A stretch of 64,000 nucleotides of DNA, taken from an uncultured Caulobacterales bacterium (GTDB lineage Bacteria; Pseudomonadota; Alphaproteobacteria; Caulobacterales; Maricaulaceae). The stretch's first letter is position 1; every line of letters starts with the position of its first letter. The position numbers and the translations under genes were made by a program. Positions 34,836 to 43,819 of the stretch are shown here, piece after piece. The stretch is from the NCBI GenBank assembly GCA_937929915.1, contig CALFUN010000019.1, positions 1 through 64,000 of the forward strand, in the 5' to 3' direction. A model generated the notes under the pieces. It ran no database searches. It was not told where the DNA came from and worked only from the letters and a program-made list of their open reading frames with translations.

Positions 34836-35642
34836 ATGGCTGATTTATCAAACCTTATTGCGCATCGTTTTCGAGGGTTTACAACTTATGAAAACTCCCT
34901 TGAAGGCCTGCATGCTGCGTTAGATTTCGGTGTCAAACAAATTGAATTTGATATTCGGGTTACAAAATGCGGTACACCGCTTATCTATCACGACGAATAT
35001 GCACTGGATAAGAACGGAAATTTACATCACCTCAAAGACGTTAAAGCCAGTGCGTTAAAAACGCTAGGCGGTGTATTTTCGCATATGCCAAGCGCTGAAG
35101 CGCTTTTCGCGGCTATCGCGGCCCATGCCAATCAAGATGTAAAAATTCTGATTGATATGAAAGATGCAGGCTTTGAAGATATGCTCTATGCGCTCGTGCG
35201 GGCTAATCACCTTGAAGACCGCGCTCTATGGGTGTCATGGTTGCCTGAAACACTCTACGCCATTCATGATCTTGACCCAAAGGCCAAGCTTTGCCTGTCT
35301 CATTGGTGCGCGGAGCCAACGGATAAAGATAAGCGTATCCATCAGGTCTTCACAGCGCAAGATGGTCACATTGCGCGCCCAAAGCGCAGATATGTGCATG
35401 GTGAGCGATCAGGCTGGCACGTCAGCGGCGGGGTGCAAGGTGACCTGCGACAAATTTTAACGTCTGTGTGCATACCGCAGGCTATGGCGACACGCGCGCT
35501 TGTTGATGATTATCATAAAGATAACATCGCCGTTTCAGCCTTCTCCTATGTTGAGTGGGCGCATATAAATCGTCATCAAAGCGAGTTTAACATCGATGAC
35601 TATTTCATTGATAGTCAATCTGTTTTTAATGAAATCACTTAA
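34836..35642 (+). CDS. glycerophosphodiester phosphodiesterase family protein
   Basis: 268 residues from the ATG (the frame opens six bases earlier at GTG). GDPD motifs are present: AHRFRG with catalytic His and Arg, [21 protein letters not shown] with the metal-binding acid and second His, and ILIDMKD. No signal peptide is seen, so it acts in the cytosol. It would release glycerol-3-phosphate from deacylated phospholipids. It follows the aldo/keto reductase by about 45 bases and may be co-transcribed. Its stop overlaps that of the convergent yacG by 4 bases. Confidence 0.85.
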   Translation: MADLSNLIAHRFRGFTTYENSLEGLHAALDFGVKQIEFDIRVTKCGTPLIYHDEYALDKNGNLHHLKDVKASALKTLGGVFSHMPSAEALFAAIAAHANQDVKILIDMKDAGFEDMLYALVRANHLEDRALWVSWLPETLYAIHDLDPKAKLCLSHWCAEPTDKDKRIHQVFTAQDGHIARPKRRYVHGERSGWHVSGGVQGDLRQILTSVCIPQAMATRALVDDYHKDNIAVSAFSYVEWAHINRHQSEFNIDDYFIDSQSVFNEIT

Positions 35643-35833
35643 AATTCATCATCCGTAACATCACTTGGGCGCTCATCGGTGGGAATGGCGTAACTCCCCT
35701 TTAGCCAACGCCCTAAATCTACATCTGCACAGCGTTTAGAGCAAAATGGCTTAAATTTATCGGCCTTTAAGACGCGTTTACATATCGTACAACACTCACG
35801 CGGGATCTTGCTATTATCTGTCTGCGCTAACAT
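35639..35833 (-). CDS. yacG: YacG-type zinc-binding protein
   Basis: About 64 residues from the ATG at [11 protein letters not shown]; an upstream in-frame start would run far into the RNase gene. The four zinc ligands are CTIC and FCSKRC, followed by [13 protein letters not shown], diagnostic of YacG, an inhibitor of DNA gyrase in E. coli. The start lies about 20 bases inside the 3' end of the RNase E/G gene, as in other alphaproteobacteria. It is the last gene of the murA-to-yacG cluster. Confidence 0.9.
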   Translation of the reverse strand: MLAQTDNSKIPRECCTICKRVLKADKFKPFCSKRCADVDLGRWLKGSYAIPTDERPSDVTDDEF

Positions 35834-36830
35834 TAACGGCCTCCCCAAGTGTGATGTCAAAGCGCGCGCCAATACGATTTGTGAGTTCCGCGCGCCAATC
35901 AAATTTAACCGATTTCAGCCAATCCAAAATATCTTGCGGTACATGCAAGGTAAGCTTCGCGCCCGCATTCACGCCGCCTTCGCGCTCTAAGCGGCGAAGT
36001 GCGCGCAAGGCACGCGTTTCTAAAGTTGGACTCCCGTAACGGTCATTTAAGCGAGCATCCAAGGGTAAATCATCCATACTGCGTGTCATTTCAACACAGC
36101 CAAAGCGTGATATAGGCGCAATTTTGACAAAGGCAGGGTCATTCGCAAACACATTTTCAAGATTTCGCAAAAGCGATGTGCGTTGTTTGGGTTGCCGTAA
36201 ATTTGGAAAATCTATGACAACTAATCCGCCCAATCCGCGCAGACGTAATTGCGACGCAATCAGCTGCGCGGCAGCGATTGCGCTATTAAGCGGAGTTGCA
36301 GCTTCGCCCTTATCCACGTCAATCGCGAGCAAGGCTTGGGTTTGATCAAATGTCACAGACCCGCCGCCTTTCACAGCGATTTGGCGCTCTACAGCATCAT
36401 CAAGTGATGAAACTGATGTGTTTTCAAAACTTATATTAGGGTATTTTAAGGTTAAATATTCTCTTAAGTCATGTCGTTTCACAGCGCCAATTTTATCGCG
36501 GCTTGCCTCGCCGACATAGCTCAAATTTGGCCCCTTTGTCCCAATCGCGGCGCGCGAGATTTCGACATCCAGCAATAAGCCTTCTGTTAATTGCGGTAAT
36601 GTTTTGCGTGAAGAAAATTTCAGCAATCCTGCTGGGCCTGATCCTATATCAACAAATGCCCCCGCGACGGACGGATCTATCGCTGTTACACGCCCTGTAA
36701 ATATATCCCGCGAGCGCGGCGGCGCGGTTTCAATATGGCGGCGTAAATGAAACTCCACAAGATGACGGCCTTCATAAATAGCGGCGCGGGTTTCCCCTAT
36801 GGCATCTTCAATGACAGCTCTGCGTTTCAT
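35814..36830 (-). CDS. ribonuclease E/G family protein
   Basis: 338 residues. An S1-type RNA-binding segment (about 38-105, [20 protein letters not shown]) is followed by the RNase E/G catalytic core. The metal-binding aspartates lie in [11 protein letters not shown] and [15 protein letters not shown], with the conserved FGCVEMTR. It is much shorter than RNase E because it lacks the scaffold tail. This compact form is standard between maf and yacG in alphaproteobacteria. The ATG overlaps the maf stop by 4 bases (ATGA). Confidence 0.88.
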   Translation of the reverse strand: MKRRAVIEDAIGETRAAIYEGRHLVEFHLRRHIETAPPRSRDIFTGRVTAIDPSVAGAFVDIGSGPAGLLKFSSRKTLPQLTEGLLLDVEISRAAIGTKGPNLSYVGEASRDKIGAVKRHDLREYLTLKYPNISFENTSVSSLDDAVERQIAVKGGGSVTFDQTQALLAIDVDKGEAATPLNSAIAAAQLIASQLRLRGLGGLVVIDFPNLRQPKQRTSLLRNLENVFANDPAFVKIAPISRFGCVEMTRSMDDLPLDARLNDRYGSPTLETRALRALRRLEREGGVNAGAKLTLHVPQDILDWLKSVKFDWRAELTNRIGARFDITLGEAVNVSADR

Positions 36831-37396
36831 AGCTCAACACCCGCGGCGTGTAAGAGGTTGCGAGTTTCATAAACAGGCAATCCAACAACCCCCGTATAAG
36901 ACCCTGAAATATGGTGGATAAATGCCCCTGCGCGGCCTTGAATCCCGTAACCGCCCGCTTTGCCGTTCCACTCACCACTCTCCAAATATTGTGTGATTTC
37001 GCGCTCACTTAAGCGTTTCATCTTAAGCCGTGTTTCCGAAAGCCGAGACCGCAAAATACCATTCGCGTCAATGACTGCCACGCCCGTAAAGACACGGTGA
37101 GAGCGTCCCGATAATAACCGCAAGCAAGTCTCGGCTGAAGCTCTATCTTCGGTTTTGGGCAATATCCTGCGGCCAACGCCAACGACTGTATCGGATGCGA
37201 GAATTATCTGCCCGCTATGCGTCTGCGCAACTTTCGCGGCTTTTTCGCAAGATAAGCGCAGAGCATGCGGGCCAGGCAATTCACCTGTAATCGGATCTTC
37301 AAGAATATCGGCTGGGATAATTTGTGACGGTATCAGCCCAATTTGAGCGAGTAAATCACGTCTGCGAGGACTGGCGCTGGCCAAAATAAATGACAC
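36827..37396 (-). CDS. maf: Maf-family nucleotide pyrophosphatase
   Basis: 189 residues. The N-terminal signature ILASASPRRRDLL is followed by a central ILASDTVVGVG with the catalytic Asp, LSGRSHRVFTGVAV, and the C-terminal GKAGGYGIQGRAGAFI. Maf proteins hydrolyse non-canonical or modified NTPs and influence septation. It lies 15 bases downstream of infA and overlaps the RNase gene. Confidence 0.93.
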   Translation of the reverse strand: MSFILASASPRRRDLLAQIGLIPSQIIPADILEDPITGELPGPHALRLSCEKAAKVAQTHSGQIILASDTVVGVGRRILPKTEDRASAETCLRLLSGRSHRVFTGVAVIDANGILRSRLSETRLKMKRLSEREITQYLESGEWNGKAGGYGIQGRAGAFIHHISGSYTGVVGLPVYETRNLLHAAGVEL

Positions 37397-37410
37397 GGCG
37401 CAACGGCCTC

Positions 37411-37629
37411 TTATTTAAAGCGATATGTAATCCGACCTTTAGTCAGATCATAAGGTGTCATCTCAACAGTGACGCGATCACCTGCCAAAACCCGAATACG
37501 GTTTTTACGCATACGGCCAGCTGTATGAGCGATGATTTCATGGTCATTGACCAATTTTACACGGAATGTTGCATTCGGTAGAAGTTCAACCACTTCACCT
37601 TCAAATTCCAATAATTCTTCTTTAGCCAA
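37411..37629 (-). CDS. infA: translation initiation factor IF-1
   Basis: 72 residues, full length, of the S1-like OB fold: [19 protein letters not shown], then [24 protein letters not shown] and [12 protein letters not shown]. It binds the ribosomal A site during initiation. Its position between the LMW phosphatase-like gene and maf is the standard alphaproteobacterial arrangement. Confidence 0.97.
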   Translation of the reverse strand: MAKEELLEFEGEVVELLPNATFRVKLVNDHEIIAHTAGRMRKNRIRVLAGDRVTVEMTPYDLTKGRITYRFK

Positions 37630-37700
37630 ATCGATTCCTTTTAGGCAACTTTATGTTTCTGCGTTTATATAAGGGCTTTTACGGCTATTTAAAGGGTTTA

Positions 37701-38135
37701 TTACGCTTCAACAAAGGTTCGGCGCAGTCGTGCGTCAATATTATCACGGATTGCACGATAATTATTCAGCATAGCTCTGACATCTAGCGACCCTTCGCCC
37801 GGATCAACAACAGGCCAGAAGTCGATGACCGTATCTGGCACCTCCCCAAAAACGGATTGAACAGCGGCATAAGCGTCTTTGGTAAATGCAATCACATGAT
37901 CGAATTTCGTCGTTTGAAAATCGGCGAGCATAACAGGTTTATGCTCGCTCATATCCACACCTGTCTCGCGCATGACAGTGACCATAAAGTCATTCACATC
38001 CCCCAAATGTAAGCCGCAAGACCGAATGTCGCCAATATGCGGAAAGGCTTTACGCATAAGGCCTTCCGCCATAGGGGATCGCACAGAATTTAACTGGCAA
38101 ACAAATAGGATAGATTGCGGCACTGCATATGTCAT
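37701..38135 (-). CDS. low-molecular-weight protein-tyrosine-phosphatase family protein
   Basis: 144 residues. The N-terminal P-loop ILFVCQLNSVRSPMAEGLM has the C-x5-R-S signature of LMW phosphatases and ArsC-type reductases. The later acid loop FWPVVDPGEG supplies the general acid. It is found in this position between UPF0262 and infA in many alphaproteobacteria; the substrate is unknown. The ATG overlaps the stop of the UPF0262 gene (ATGA). Confidence 0.88.
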   Translation of the reverse strand: MTYAVPQSILFVCQLNSVRSPMAEGLMRKAFPHIGDIRSCGLHLGDVNDFMVTVMRETGVDMSEHKPVMLADFQTTKFDHVIAFTKDAYAAVQSVFGEVPDTVIDFWPVVDPGEGSLDVRAMLNNYRAIRDNIDARLRRTFVEA

Positions 38136-38635
38136 TTGGGCCGCCGATGCAGCGAACAGATAAGTGTAAAAAAGCGCCTCGAAGTATTAAATCCCATCTC
38201 AACTTGATTGCGCAAACTGTCCGATAAAAGGCGCGAGCCTTCATTATGCAGCCCTCTACGGCCCATATCAATCGCTTCAATTTGCGCAGAGGTCGCAGTG
38301 CGGATCGCATTGTGATAATTCTCGCAAATCATAAAATAATCTTTGATAATTCGCCGAAAAGGCACGAGCGAAATTTGAAACTGACCTCGATCTGCGCCAT
38401 TACTACGCGTGACATCAAAGATCAGGCGCTGCCCGTCTTTAAGGCTTAATCTGACCACATAAGGCCCAGAATCGCTATCCTCGACACGAAACGCATTGTC
38501 TTCGAGTAAGTCAAATATGGCAACGCGGCGTTCATGTTGCATCTCAATCGAGGTAATCGGCAAGCTCTCAGAATCGATATGTAATTCAGAGATAAAATGC
38601 TCTGCATCTCCAACGATGTTTTCATCATCTCTCAT
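38132..38635 (-). CDS. UPF0262 family protein
   Basis: 167 residues with the family's conserved EHERRVAIFDLLE-like segment, GPYVVRLSLKDGQRLIFDV and the C-terminal RIIKDYFMICENYHNAIRTA and DMGRRGLHNEGSRLL. Function is unknown; the family is largely restricted to alphaproteobacteria. It overlaps DUF2948 upstream and the phosphatase gene downstream by 4 bases each. In many relatives hisD stands between DUF2948 and UPF0262; here it is absent. Confidence 0.88.
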   Translation of the reverse strand: MRDDENIVGDAEHFISELHIDSESLPITSIEMQHERRVAIFDLLEDNAFRVEDSDSGPYVVRLSLKDGQRLIFDVTRSNGADRGQFQISLVPFRRIIKDYFMICENYHNAIRTATSAQIEAIDMGRRGLHNEGSRLLSDSLRNQVEMGFNTSRRFFTLICSLHRRPK

Positions 38636-39051
38636 ATATCGTGAGATGGCCGCGCTTGAGTTACCCGCGTATTATCCGTATCGGCAAGAATGACGTCAAT
38701 CGCTTCAATTGTCACTCTCAACACACCGCCGCCAGCAAATAACAGATTTAGATGCCCCGAAATAGCATCCGTTCGCTCAAACTCAATATTCAGAATAATG
38801 GCGAAAGCATCTGGGTTATCACGATTAATGCCGCGGCTTTGTACAGTCAGCACGCCGTCAATTCGCAAACCTGCTTCAACGCGCATGGATTTATCTTGTG
38901 TTTCATGCGCGTAACGGCTCATGCGAAGGGTCAAAGCCCGCGCGGTTTTGTCAAAATGGATACCGCCAATATTTACAATCGCATCCTGCACCGCCGCCGA
39001 AATTACGGCAAGATCATCAGCATCAGCAGCTATCAATTTTAATTTATGCAT
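38632..39051 (-). CDS. DUF2948 family protein
   Basis: About 139 residues from the ATG at MHKLKLIAADADDLAVISAAVQDA, the family's usual start; an upstream start would overlap murA. Conserved are DAIVNIGGIHFDKTARALTLRMSRY and the C-terminal GGGVLRVTIEAIDVILAD. Function unknown. It lies 16 bases after murA and overlaps UPF0262 by 4 bases. Confidence 0.88.
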   Translation of the reverse strand: MHKLKLIAADADDLAVISAAVQDAIVNIGGIHFDKTARALTLRMSRYAHETQDKSMRVEAGLRIDGVLTVQSRGINRDNPDAFAIILNIEFERTDAISGHLNLLFAGGGVLRVTIEAIDVILADTDNTRVTQARPSHDI

Positions 39052-39067
39052 CAACCCGTCTTTAATC

Positions 39068-40330
39068 CTATTCCGCTTCGCGCCGAATGCGCGCACCGCA
39101 TTGTCCAAGCTTAACTTCTATATGCTCGAAGCCGCGGTCAAGATGATAAACACGGCCAATATGAGTCTCGCCGCGCGCAGCTAGTCCTGCATTAATCAAA
39201 GAAGCAGAGGCTCGCAAGTCCGTAGCCATAACGGGGGCTGCGCGAAATTCTTTCACTCCGCGCACAATCGCCTCGCGGCCTGTCACGGTAATATCTGCTC
39301 CCATACGTGATAATTCTGGACAGTGCATAAAACGGTTTTCAAAAATATTTTCACGAATGATTGATACGCCATCTGCTAGACACATAAATGCCATAAATTG
39401 CGCCTGTAAGTCTGTTGGAAACCCCGGGTAAGCCATTGTATCAACATCAACAGGTTTTGGTCGTCCGCCGCCGCGTTCAATCAGAACCGTTGTCTCATCC
39501 AAACTAACCTTAGCGCCCGCTTGCGCGATTAACGGCCAAAGCGCACCTAAATGATCAGAGCGGATATTCGTTAGCCGCACAGAGCCACCGGCTGTTGCCG
39601 CCGCCAGCGCATATGTGCCAGCTTCGATACGGTCAGGAACGACATGATGGGTCACGCCGCAAAGCGATGATACGCCCTCAATATGCACCTCAGAACGCCC
39701 TGCCCCTGTAATTTTTGCGCCCATAGCATTAAGACATTCAGCCAAATCAATAATTTCAGGCTCACGCGCAGCATTATACAGCACCGTCTCACCTTTGGCC
39801 AAAACAGCTGCCAGCATTGTGTGTTCTGTCGCCCCAACACTAACAAATGGAAATGTAATTTCCGCGCCTGTTAATCCGTTTTTGGCAGCCGCGTTGACAT
39901 AGCCTTCATCGAGCTGAATATCAGCGCCTAAGGCCTGCAAAGCTTTAAGGTGTAAGTCCACAGGCCGTGCGCCAATCGCACAGCCGCCGGGCAGCGAGAC
40001 TTTAGCCTCACCCGTACGCGCCAATAATGGCCCCAACACATTAAATGTTGCCCGCATTTTTCGAACAAGATCATATGGCGCGGTTGTCCCGCTTAATTTT
40101 GCGGCATGTAGCTTCATTTCAGAGCCTGCGCCGTGGTCGACCTCAACGCCCATATGCTTCAAAAGCTGCCCCATAGAGCGCGTATCACGCAAACGTGGCA
40201 TATTTTTCAATACGATAGGCTGATCCGTTAATAAAGTCACAGCCATAAGTTTAATCGCTGAGTTTTTTGCGCCGCTAATCGCGATTTCCCCATTGAGCGG
40301 AAACCCGCCTTCTATGACTATTTTGTCCAT
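39068..40330 (-). CDS. murA: UDP-N-acetylglucosamine 1-carboxyvinyltransferase
   Basis: 420 residues, full length. It transfers enolpyruvate to UDP-GlcNAc, the first committed step of peptidoglycan synthesis. The substrate Lys-Asn pair (ISGAKNSAIK) and the catalytic Cys in LPGGCAIGARPVDLH (about residue 117, target of fosfomycin) are present, with PDRIEAGTY and YPGFPTDLQAQ further on. The ribosome site and start codon are tandemly duplicated (40321-40358), so there are two candidate ATGs; only the proximal one opens the murA frame. Confidence 0.96.
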   Translation of the reverse strand: MDKIVIEGGFPLNGEIAISGAKNSAIKLMAVTLLTDQPIVLKNMPRLRDTRSMGQLLKHMGVEVDHGAGSEMKLHAAKLSGTTAPYDLVRKMRATFNVLGPLLARTGEAKVSLPGGCAIGARPVDLHLKALQALGADIQLDEGYVNAAAKNGLTGAEITFPFVSVGATEHTMLAAVLAKGETVLYNAAREPEIIDLAECLNAMGAKITGAGRSEVHIEGVSSLCGVTHHVVPDRIEAGTYALAAATAGGSVRLTNIRSDHLGALWPLIAQAGAKVSLDETTVLIERGGGRPKPVDVDTMAYPGFPTDLQAQFMAFMCLADGVSIIRENIFENRFMHCPELSRMGADITVTGREAIVRGVKEFRAAPVMATDLRASASLINAGLAARGETHIGRVYHLDRGFEHIEVKLGQCGARIRREAE

Positions 40331-40358
40331 AATTATACCTTTTGTCCATAATTATACC
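40321..40358 (-). repeat. 19-bp tandem duplication of the murA initiation region
   Basis: Two exact 19-base copies stand head to tail. On the minus strand each contains AAGG, TATAAT and ATGGACAA. The distal ATG (40347-40349) is out of frame with murA and opens a 24-codon ORF ending at 40275, inside murA. Each copy also holds a canonical TATAAT hexamer. Confidence 0.9.
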
Positions 40359-40403
40359 TTAAGCTTCAGAATCACTGAATCATCAACGTTACTCATGGCA
40401 TAT

Positions 40404-40553
40404 TCACGGCGAAGATGGGGTGTTTTTTTGACTGGAATTTAAATTTGCTTTCAGACGCTTTGTTGCTGCCTTGCGACGGCGTAAATTGGCCCGTAATTGC
40501 TCGGCCAAACGTTCTTCGCGGGTCATTCTTTTTGGGTCATCAGGTTTTGGCAT
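40404..40553 (-). CDS. small basic conserved protein upstream of murA
   Basis: 49 residues from the ATG at MPKPDDPKRMTREERLAEQL; the longer frame upstream looks non-coding. It is highly charged (RANLRRRKAATKRLKANL) and probably helical. Similar short proteins beginning MPKPDDP occur in alphaproteobacterial genomes near murA, from memory. Function unknown. Confidence 0.6.
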   Translation of the reverse strand: MPKPDDPKRMTREERLAEQLRANLRRRKAATKRLKANLNSSQKNTPSSP

Positions 40554-40826
40554 AATGAATAGATTACGCCACTGACACCGCAATTCAAGCTTTATCTTAA
40601 CGCCGACCCAAAGCCGATATTTCGCAAAACTAAGCTCGTATTTATACATTTACATTCACTCGCATAGCATGTTTTTTGTAACAATATGCAACAAAAAGAG
40701 ACATCACAAAATCAGTAAACCCCCTCACTGTTTATTGAATAATCGGATTAAAACGTCATATGCGTTTTATAAGAAAAATAGCTATGTAATGGATAAATTT
40801 TTAGCCTTTAACGGTGCCACGACTAT

Positions 40827-41291
40827 ATGATTATGACCCAATTTATACGCACAGCTTTTATCGCCGCCGCCATGAGTTTTGCAGCTGCCACTGCAAATGC
40901 TCAGCTAAGTACATCTGCAGGGACTCTGCAATGCGGCAAATCTATTTACGGGGCATGGGTCACGCATGAAGGCACAACCGTTATCAATATTCGAGACTGC
41001 GAAAATGCCGAAATATGCGGCGAACTTGTCAAATTTTCAGGTGATGCGGAATATAATGATCAAAATCCAGCTCCAGTAACAGCATCTAGAGATTCTGGCC
41101 CGCGTATTCTGAGCGAATTTCGAGCCAAATCTGATAATAAATTCAAAGGCCGTATCTTTAATCCCCGTAATGGTAAAACTTATAAATCCAGTATCAAAGT
41201 CTCTAAAATGGGGGATTTAAAAGTTAAAGGCTGTATTGGCCCAATATGCGAAACAAAAATCTGGAGCCGTCCAAAAGTTTGCCAATATTAA
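40827..41291 (+). CDS. DUF2147 family exported protein
   Basis: 154 residues. A signal peptide (FIRTAFIAAAMSFAAATANAQ) precedes the DUF2147 domain: IYGAWVTHEGTTVINIRDCE, CGELVKF, then LSEFRAKSDNKFKGRIFNPRNGKTY, KVKGCIGPIC and W. The paired cysteines suggest disulfides. It is probably periplasmic; the family is often tied to fatty-acid or envelope genes but its function is unknown. It is followed at once by a hairpin terminator and the convergent tRNA-Thr. Confidence 0.85.
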   Translation: MIMTQFIRTAFIAAAMSFAAATANAQLSTSAGTLQCGKSIYGAWVTHEGTTVINIRDCENAEICGELVKFSGDAEYNDQNPAPVTASRDSGPRILSEFRAKSDNKFKGRIFNPRNGKTYKSSIKVSKMGDLKVKGCIGPICETKIWSRPKVCQY

Positions 41292-41309
41292 TTCTTAGGA
41301 ATTAATTTT
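41287..41309 (+). terminator. AT-rich hairpin after the DUF2147 gene
   Basis: ATTAATTC, loop TTAG, GAATTAAT, then TTT: a perfect 8-bp stem overlapping the stop codon. The stem is weak (AT-rich), so termination may be partial. Confidence 0.4.
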
Positions 41310-41319
41310 AAGGCTTTCA

Positions 41320-41394
41320 TGGTGCCGCGAGGGAGAATTGAACTCCCGACCTCATCATTACCAATGATGCGCTCTACCACTGAGCTACCGCGGC
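41320..41394 (-). tRNA. tRNA-Thr (anticodon GGT)
   Basis: Folds as a cloverleaf on the minus strand. The acceptor stem GCCGCGG pairs with TCGCGGC, followed by discriminator A and encoded CCA. The D arm is GCTC…GAGC. The anticodon arm CATCA/TGATG holds the loop TTGGTAA (anticodon GGT, reading ACC). The T arm GGGAG/CTCCC carries TTCAATT. Length is 75 bases. Confidence 0.95.
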
Positions 41395-41565
41395 CAATAA
41401 ATTACGTGTTCGCTAAATACAGTAAATGCAAAATGGCGCAACATATTTAGCGACCCATTTGCCTTAAAAACTGTCTAAAGCCTTTAATTAAAAACAAAAT
41501 CTTAATCAGTCCGTCATAAGTTCATAGCAATTCTTTAGAGATTCTTGTTACTTCGTGAGCTATCC

Positions 41566-43578
41566 ATGATTGATTTAAACATACAAGAGACTGACAAAGC
41601 AGCGTCCTATGCATGGCTTGACCAGTTAAGCATGATGAATCGCCAAATATTCATGGTCGCCAATAAAGATTTGAATATTGAATTTATCAGTAAATACACG
41701 CTTGAATTTTTAGAAATTGAGTATGACTTAACTGAAATTACCTCGCCCCTGCCCTATAAAAGCGTTCTAACACATCTTGCGCAGCAAGGTTATTTTGGAG
41801 ATGGGAATGTTTTTGAAATCGTTGAACGTTTGGTCACTCAAAACGAAGCGCAGCTTAACGCATCGCCCTTAACCCTAGAAGAAATCAATCTGATTACCCC
41901 TTCTGGCCGCCATATTCACGTCAGACAAATGGTCACAACAGATGAGCGTTTATTACTCGTTGGTGATGACATCACTCAAGAACACATCGAAAGTCACGCC
42001 CTTGAGCTTGCCTTAAGCAGCAGCCAATCTGGATATGGCATTTACAATCATGAAAGCCGAAAATTTGTCGTTTATGGTGATGCCCTGCGGGATCATTTTA
42101 ATATAAACACATCTGAGAACCTATCTTTAAGAGACGCAGCTAAACTTATCCATCCTGACGATTTTTCAAAATTCGAAGCCACTTGGAGATATAACCTAAA
42201 AAACAAAACGACATGGCAAATTACATCTCGCGGTATTAATAATGAAGGGCGCTCTATCTGGCTTAAAACGCATTTTACTCCGCAATTTTCTAATGATGGC
42301 ATGTTAACAAGCGTCATTTGTTTTTTTACAGATGTCACCAATACAATTCGCATTCAAAATGAGCTTCGCCAAGTCACGAAACGTACGCAAGATACATTAA
42401 AGGCGAAAAATGATTTTATTAGCCGGCTCTCTCATGAAATGCGCACGCCTATGAACGCGGTTATTGGAATCGCAGATGCTCTCATTCATCATCATAATGA
42501 CCCAGCCATACAGCCAAAACTTGAGCTAATTCAAACTTCGGCGGAGAAAATCGTCCATATTCTTGATGAAACATTACAACATGCGAAACTTGAAGAACAC
42601 AAGGTTGAATTAAACCCTCGCCTATCCTCTCCGCGCAAATGTGTAGAAAATTTGTGTCAGCTTTGGGAAGAAAAAGCCGCTACGAGTAAAATTGAACTCA
42701 CCTATCAAATTGATGACAATGTCCCCAATCAGATAAATTTTGATGACTTTAGGTTTGAGCAATGTTTGAATAATCTTTTATCCAACGCCATTAAATTCAC
42801 CTCTGGCGGAGAGATAAAAGTCATCCAAACCATTGTAGAGAAGGCCAATCAATCATACCTTATTACGGCTGTGAAAGATAATGGCATCGGCATGACGCCC
42901 GCTCAACAAGACAATATCTTTGAAGCTTTCACCCAAGCGGATAAATCCATTTCTGGCCGGTTTGGCGGCACAGGGCTTGGCATGAGCATCACCAAGAACA
43001 TTATAGAGCTGATGGGCGGGCGTATAAGTCTTAACTCCGCCCCTGGCAAAGGGTCTATGTTCGCCCTTAGCCTGCCGATTAAAAATTCAATCTCACACTC
43101 AGCAAATCAATCTATCAATCGTAGTTTGGTCGACACACTTTTGGAAGAAAATAAACCCGAACCTTCAAAATATAAAAATTTGAATATTCTAATTGTTGAT
43201 GACAATCCAACTAATCATCTTGTTACCAAATCTTTGCTCGACACACTTGTCGGCAATATAGTGACAGCCAATAATGGCGTACAAGCCATCCAAGCTTTAG
43301 AAGCACAAGACTTTGATCTTGTCCTTATGGATATTCACATGCCCATTATGGACGGGATTGAAGCCACATTAGCCATTCGGAGCTGCGATGAAGTTTTTGC
43401 AAATATCCCGATTATCGCCCTCACCGCGGATCCGCAATATCAACAAAAACGGCTTTGTAAAAATATTGGCATGAATGGCGCTTTGGCCAAACCTGTGAAA
43501 TTAGTCGATGTATTAAACGAAATAGACAAAATTCTTGAAACGCGACAAACGGCGCAGCAATTTGCACAGATAGCTTAA
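41566..43578 (+). CDS. hybrid histidine kinase with PAS domains and receiver
   Basis: About 670 residues from the ATG; a TTG seven codons upstream is less likely. Two PAS-like sensor regions lie near 15-130 and 140-265. HisKA carries the phosphorylated His in [13 protein letters not shown] (about 295). The HATPase has [19 protein letters not shown] (N box), DNGIGM and [12 protein letters not shown] (G boxes). A receiver follows, [10 protein letters not shown] with phospho-acceptor Asp in [13 protein letters not shown] (about 590). There is no membrane segment, so it is a soluble, cytosolic sensor. No response regulator or Hpt protein is adjacent. Confidence 0.92.
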   Translation: MIDLNIQETDKAASYAWLDQLSMMNRQIFMVANKDLNIEFISKYTLEFLEIEYDLTEITSPLPYKSVLTHLAQQGYFGDGNVFEIVERLVTQNEAQLNASPLTLEEINLITPSGRHIHVRQMVTTDERLLLVGDDITQEHIESHALELALSSSQSGYGIYNHESRKFVVYGDALRDHFNINTSENLSLRDAAKLIHPDDFSKFEATWRYNLKNKTTWQITSRGINNEGRSIWLKTHFTPQFSNDGMLTSVICFFTDVTNTIRIQNELRQVTKRTQDTLKAKNDFISRLSHEMRTPMNAVIGIADALIHHHNDPAIQPKLELIQTSAEKIVHILDETLQHAKLEEHKVELNPRLSSPRKCVENLCQLWEEKAATSKIELTYQIDDNVPNQINFDDFRFEQCLNNLLSNAIKFTSGGEIKVIQTIVEKANQSYLITAVKDNGIGMTPAQQDNIFEAFTQADKSISGRFGGTGLGMSITKNIIELMGGRISLNSAPGKGSMFALSLPIKNSISHSANQSINRSLVDTLLEENKPEPSKYKNLNILIVDDNPTNHLVTKSLLDTLVGNIVTANNGVQAIQALEAQDFDLVLMDIHMPIMDGIEATLAIRSCDEVFANIPIIALTADPQYQQKRLCKNIGMNGALAKPVKLVDVLNEIDKILETRQTAQQFAQIA

Positions 43579-43819
43579 TTTTATAATCTTTTAAACGATG
43601 ATTATATGTGTTTGGTCAGCCATACTTCACGGCCTAATTTAATATAATAGACCAATAACAAAATGGTGTTACGCGCGAGCTTCGTCATTTGTTGAAAATA
43701 CATGAATTACATGGTATGGTTTATATAAGATGTGTTGAAATATAAAGCCAAAGGCCAAACCACAGTAACAATCCAAATTTTAATTAAATCAAAAATAAAT
43801 CCTTTAAGAGGCAGATCGT

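Noticed and set aside
41320-41394. tRNA-Thr as an integration site
   Set aside because: No integrase, no duplicated tRNA 3' end and no mobile genes next to it.
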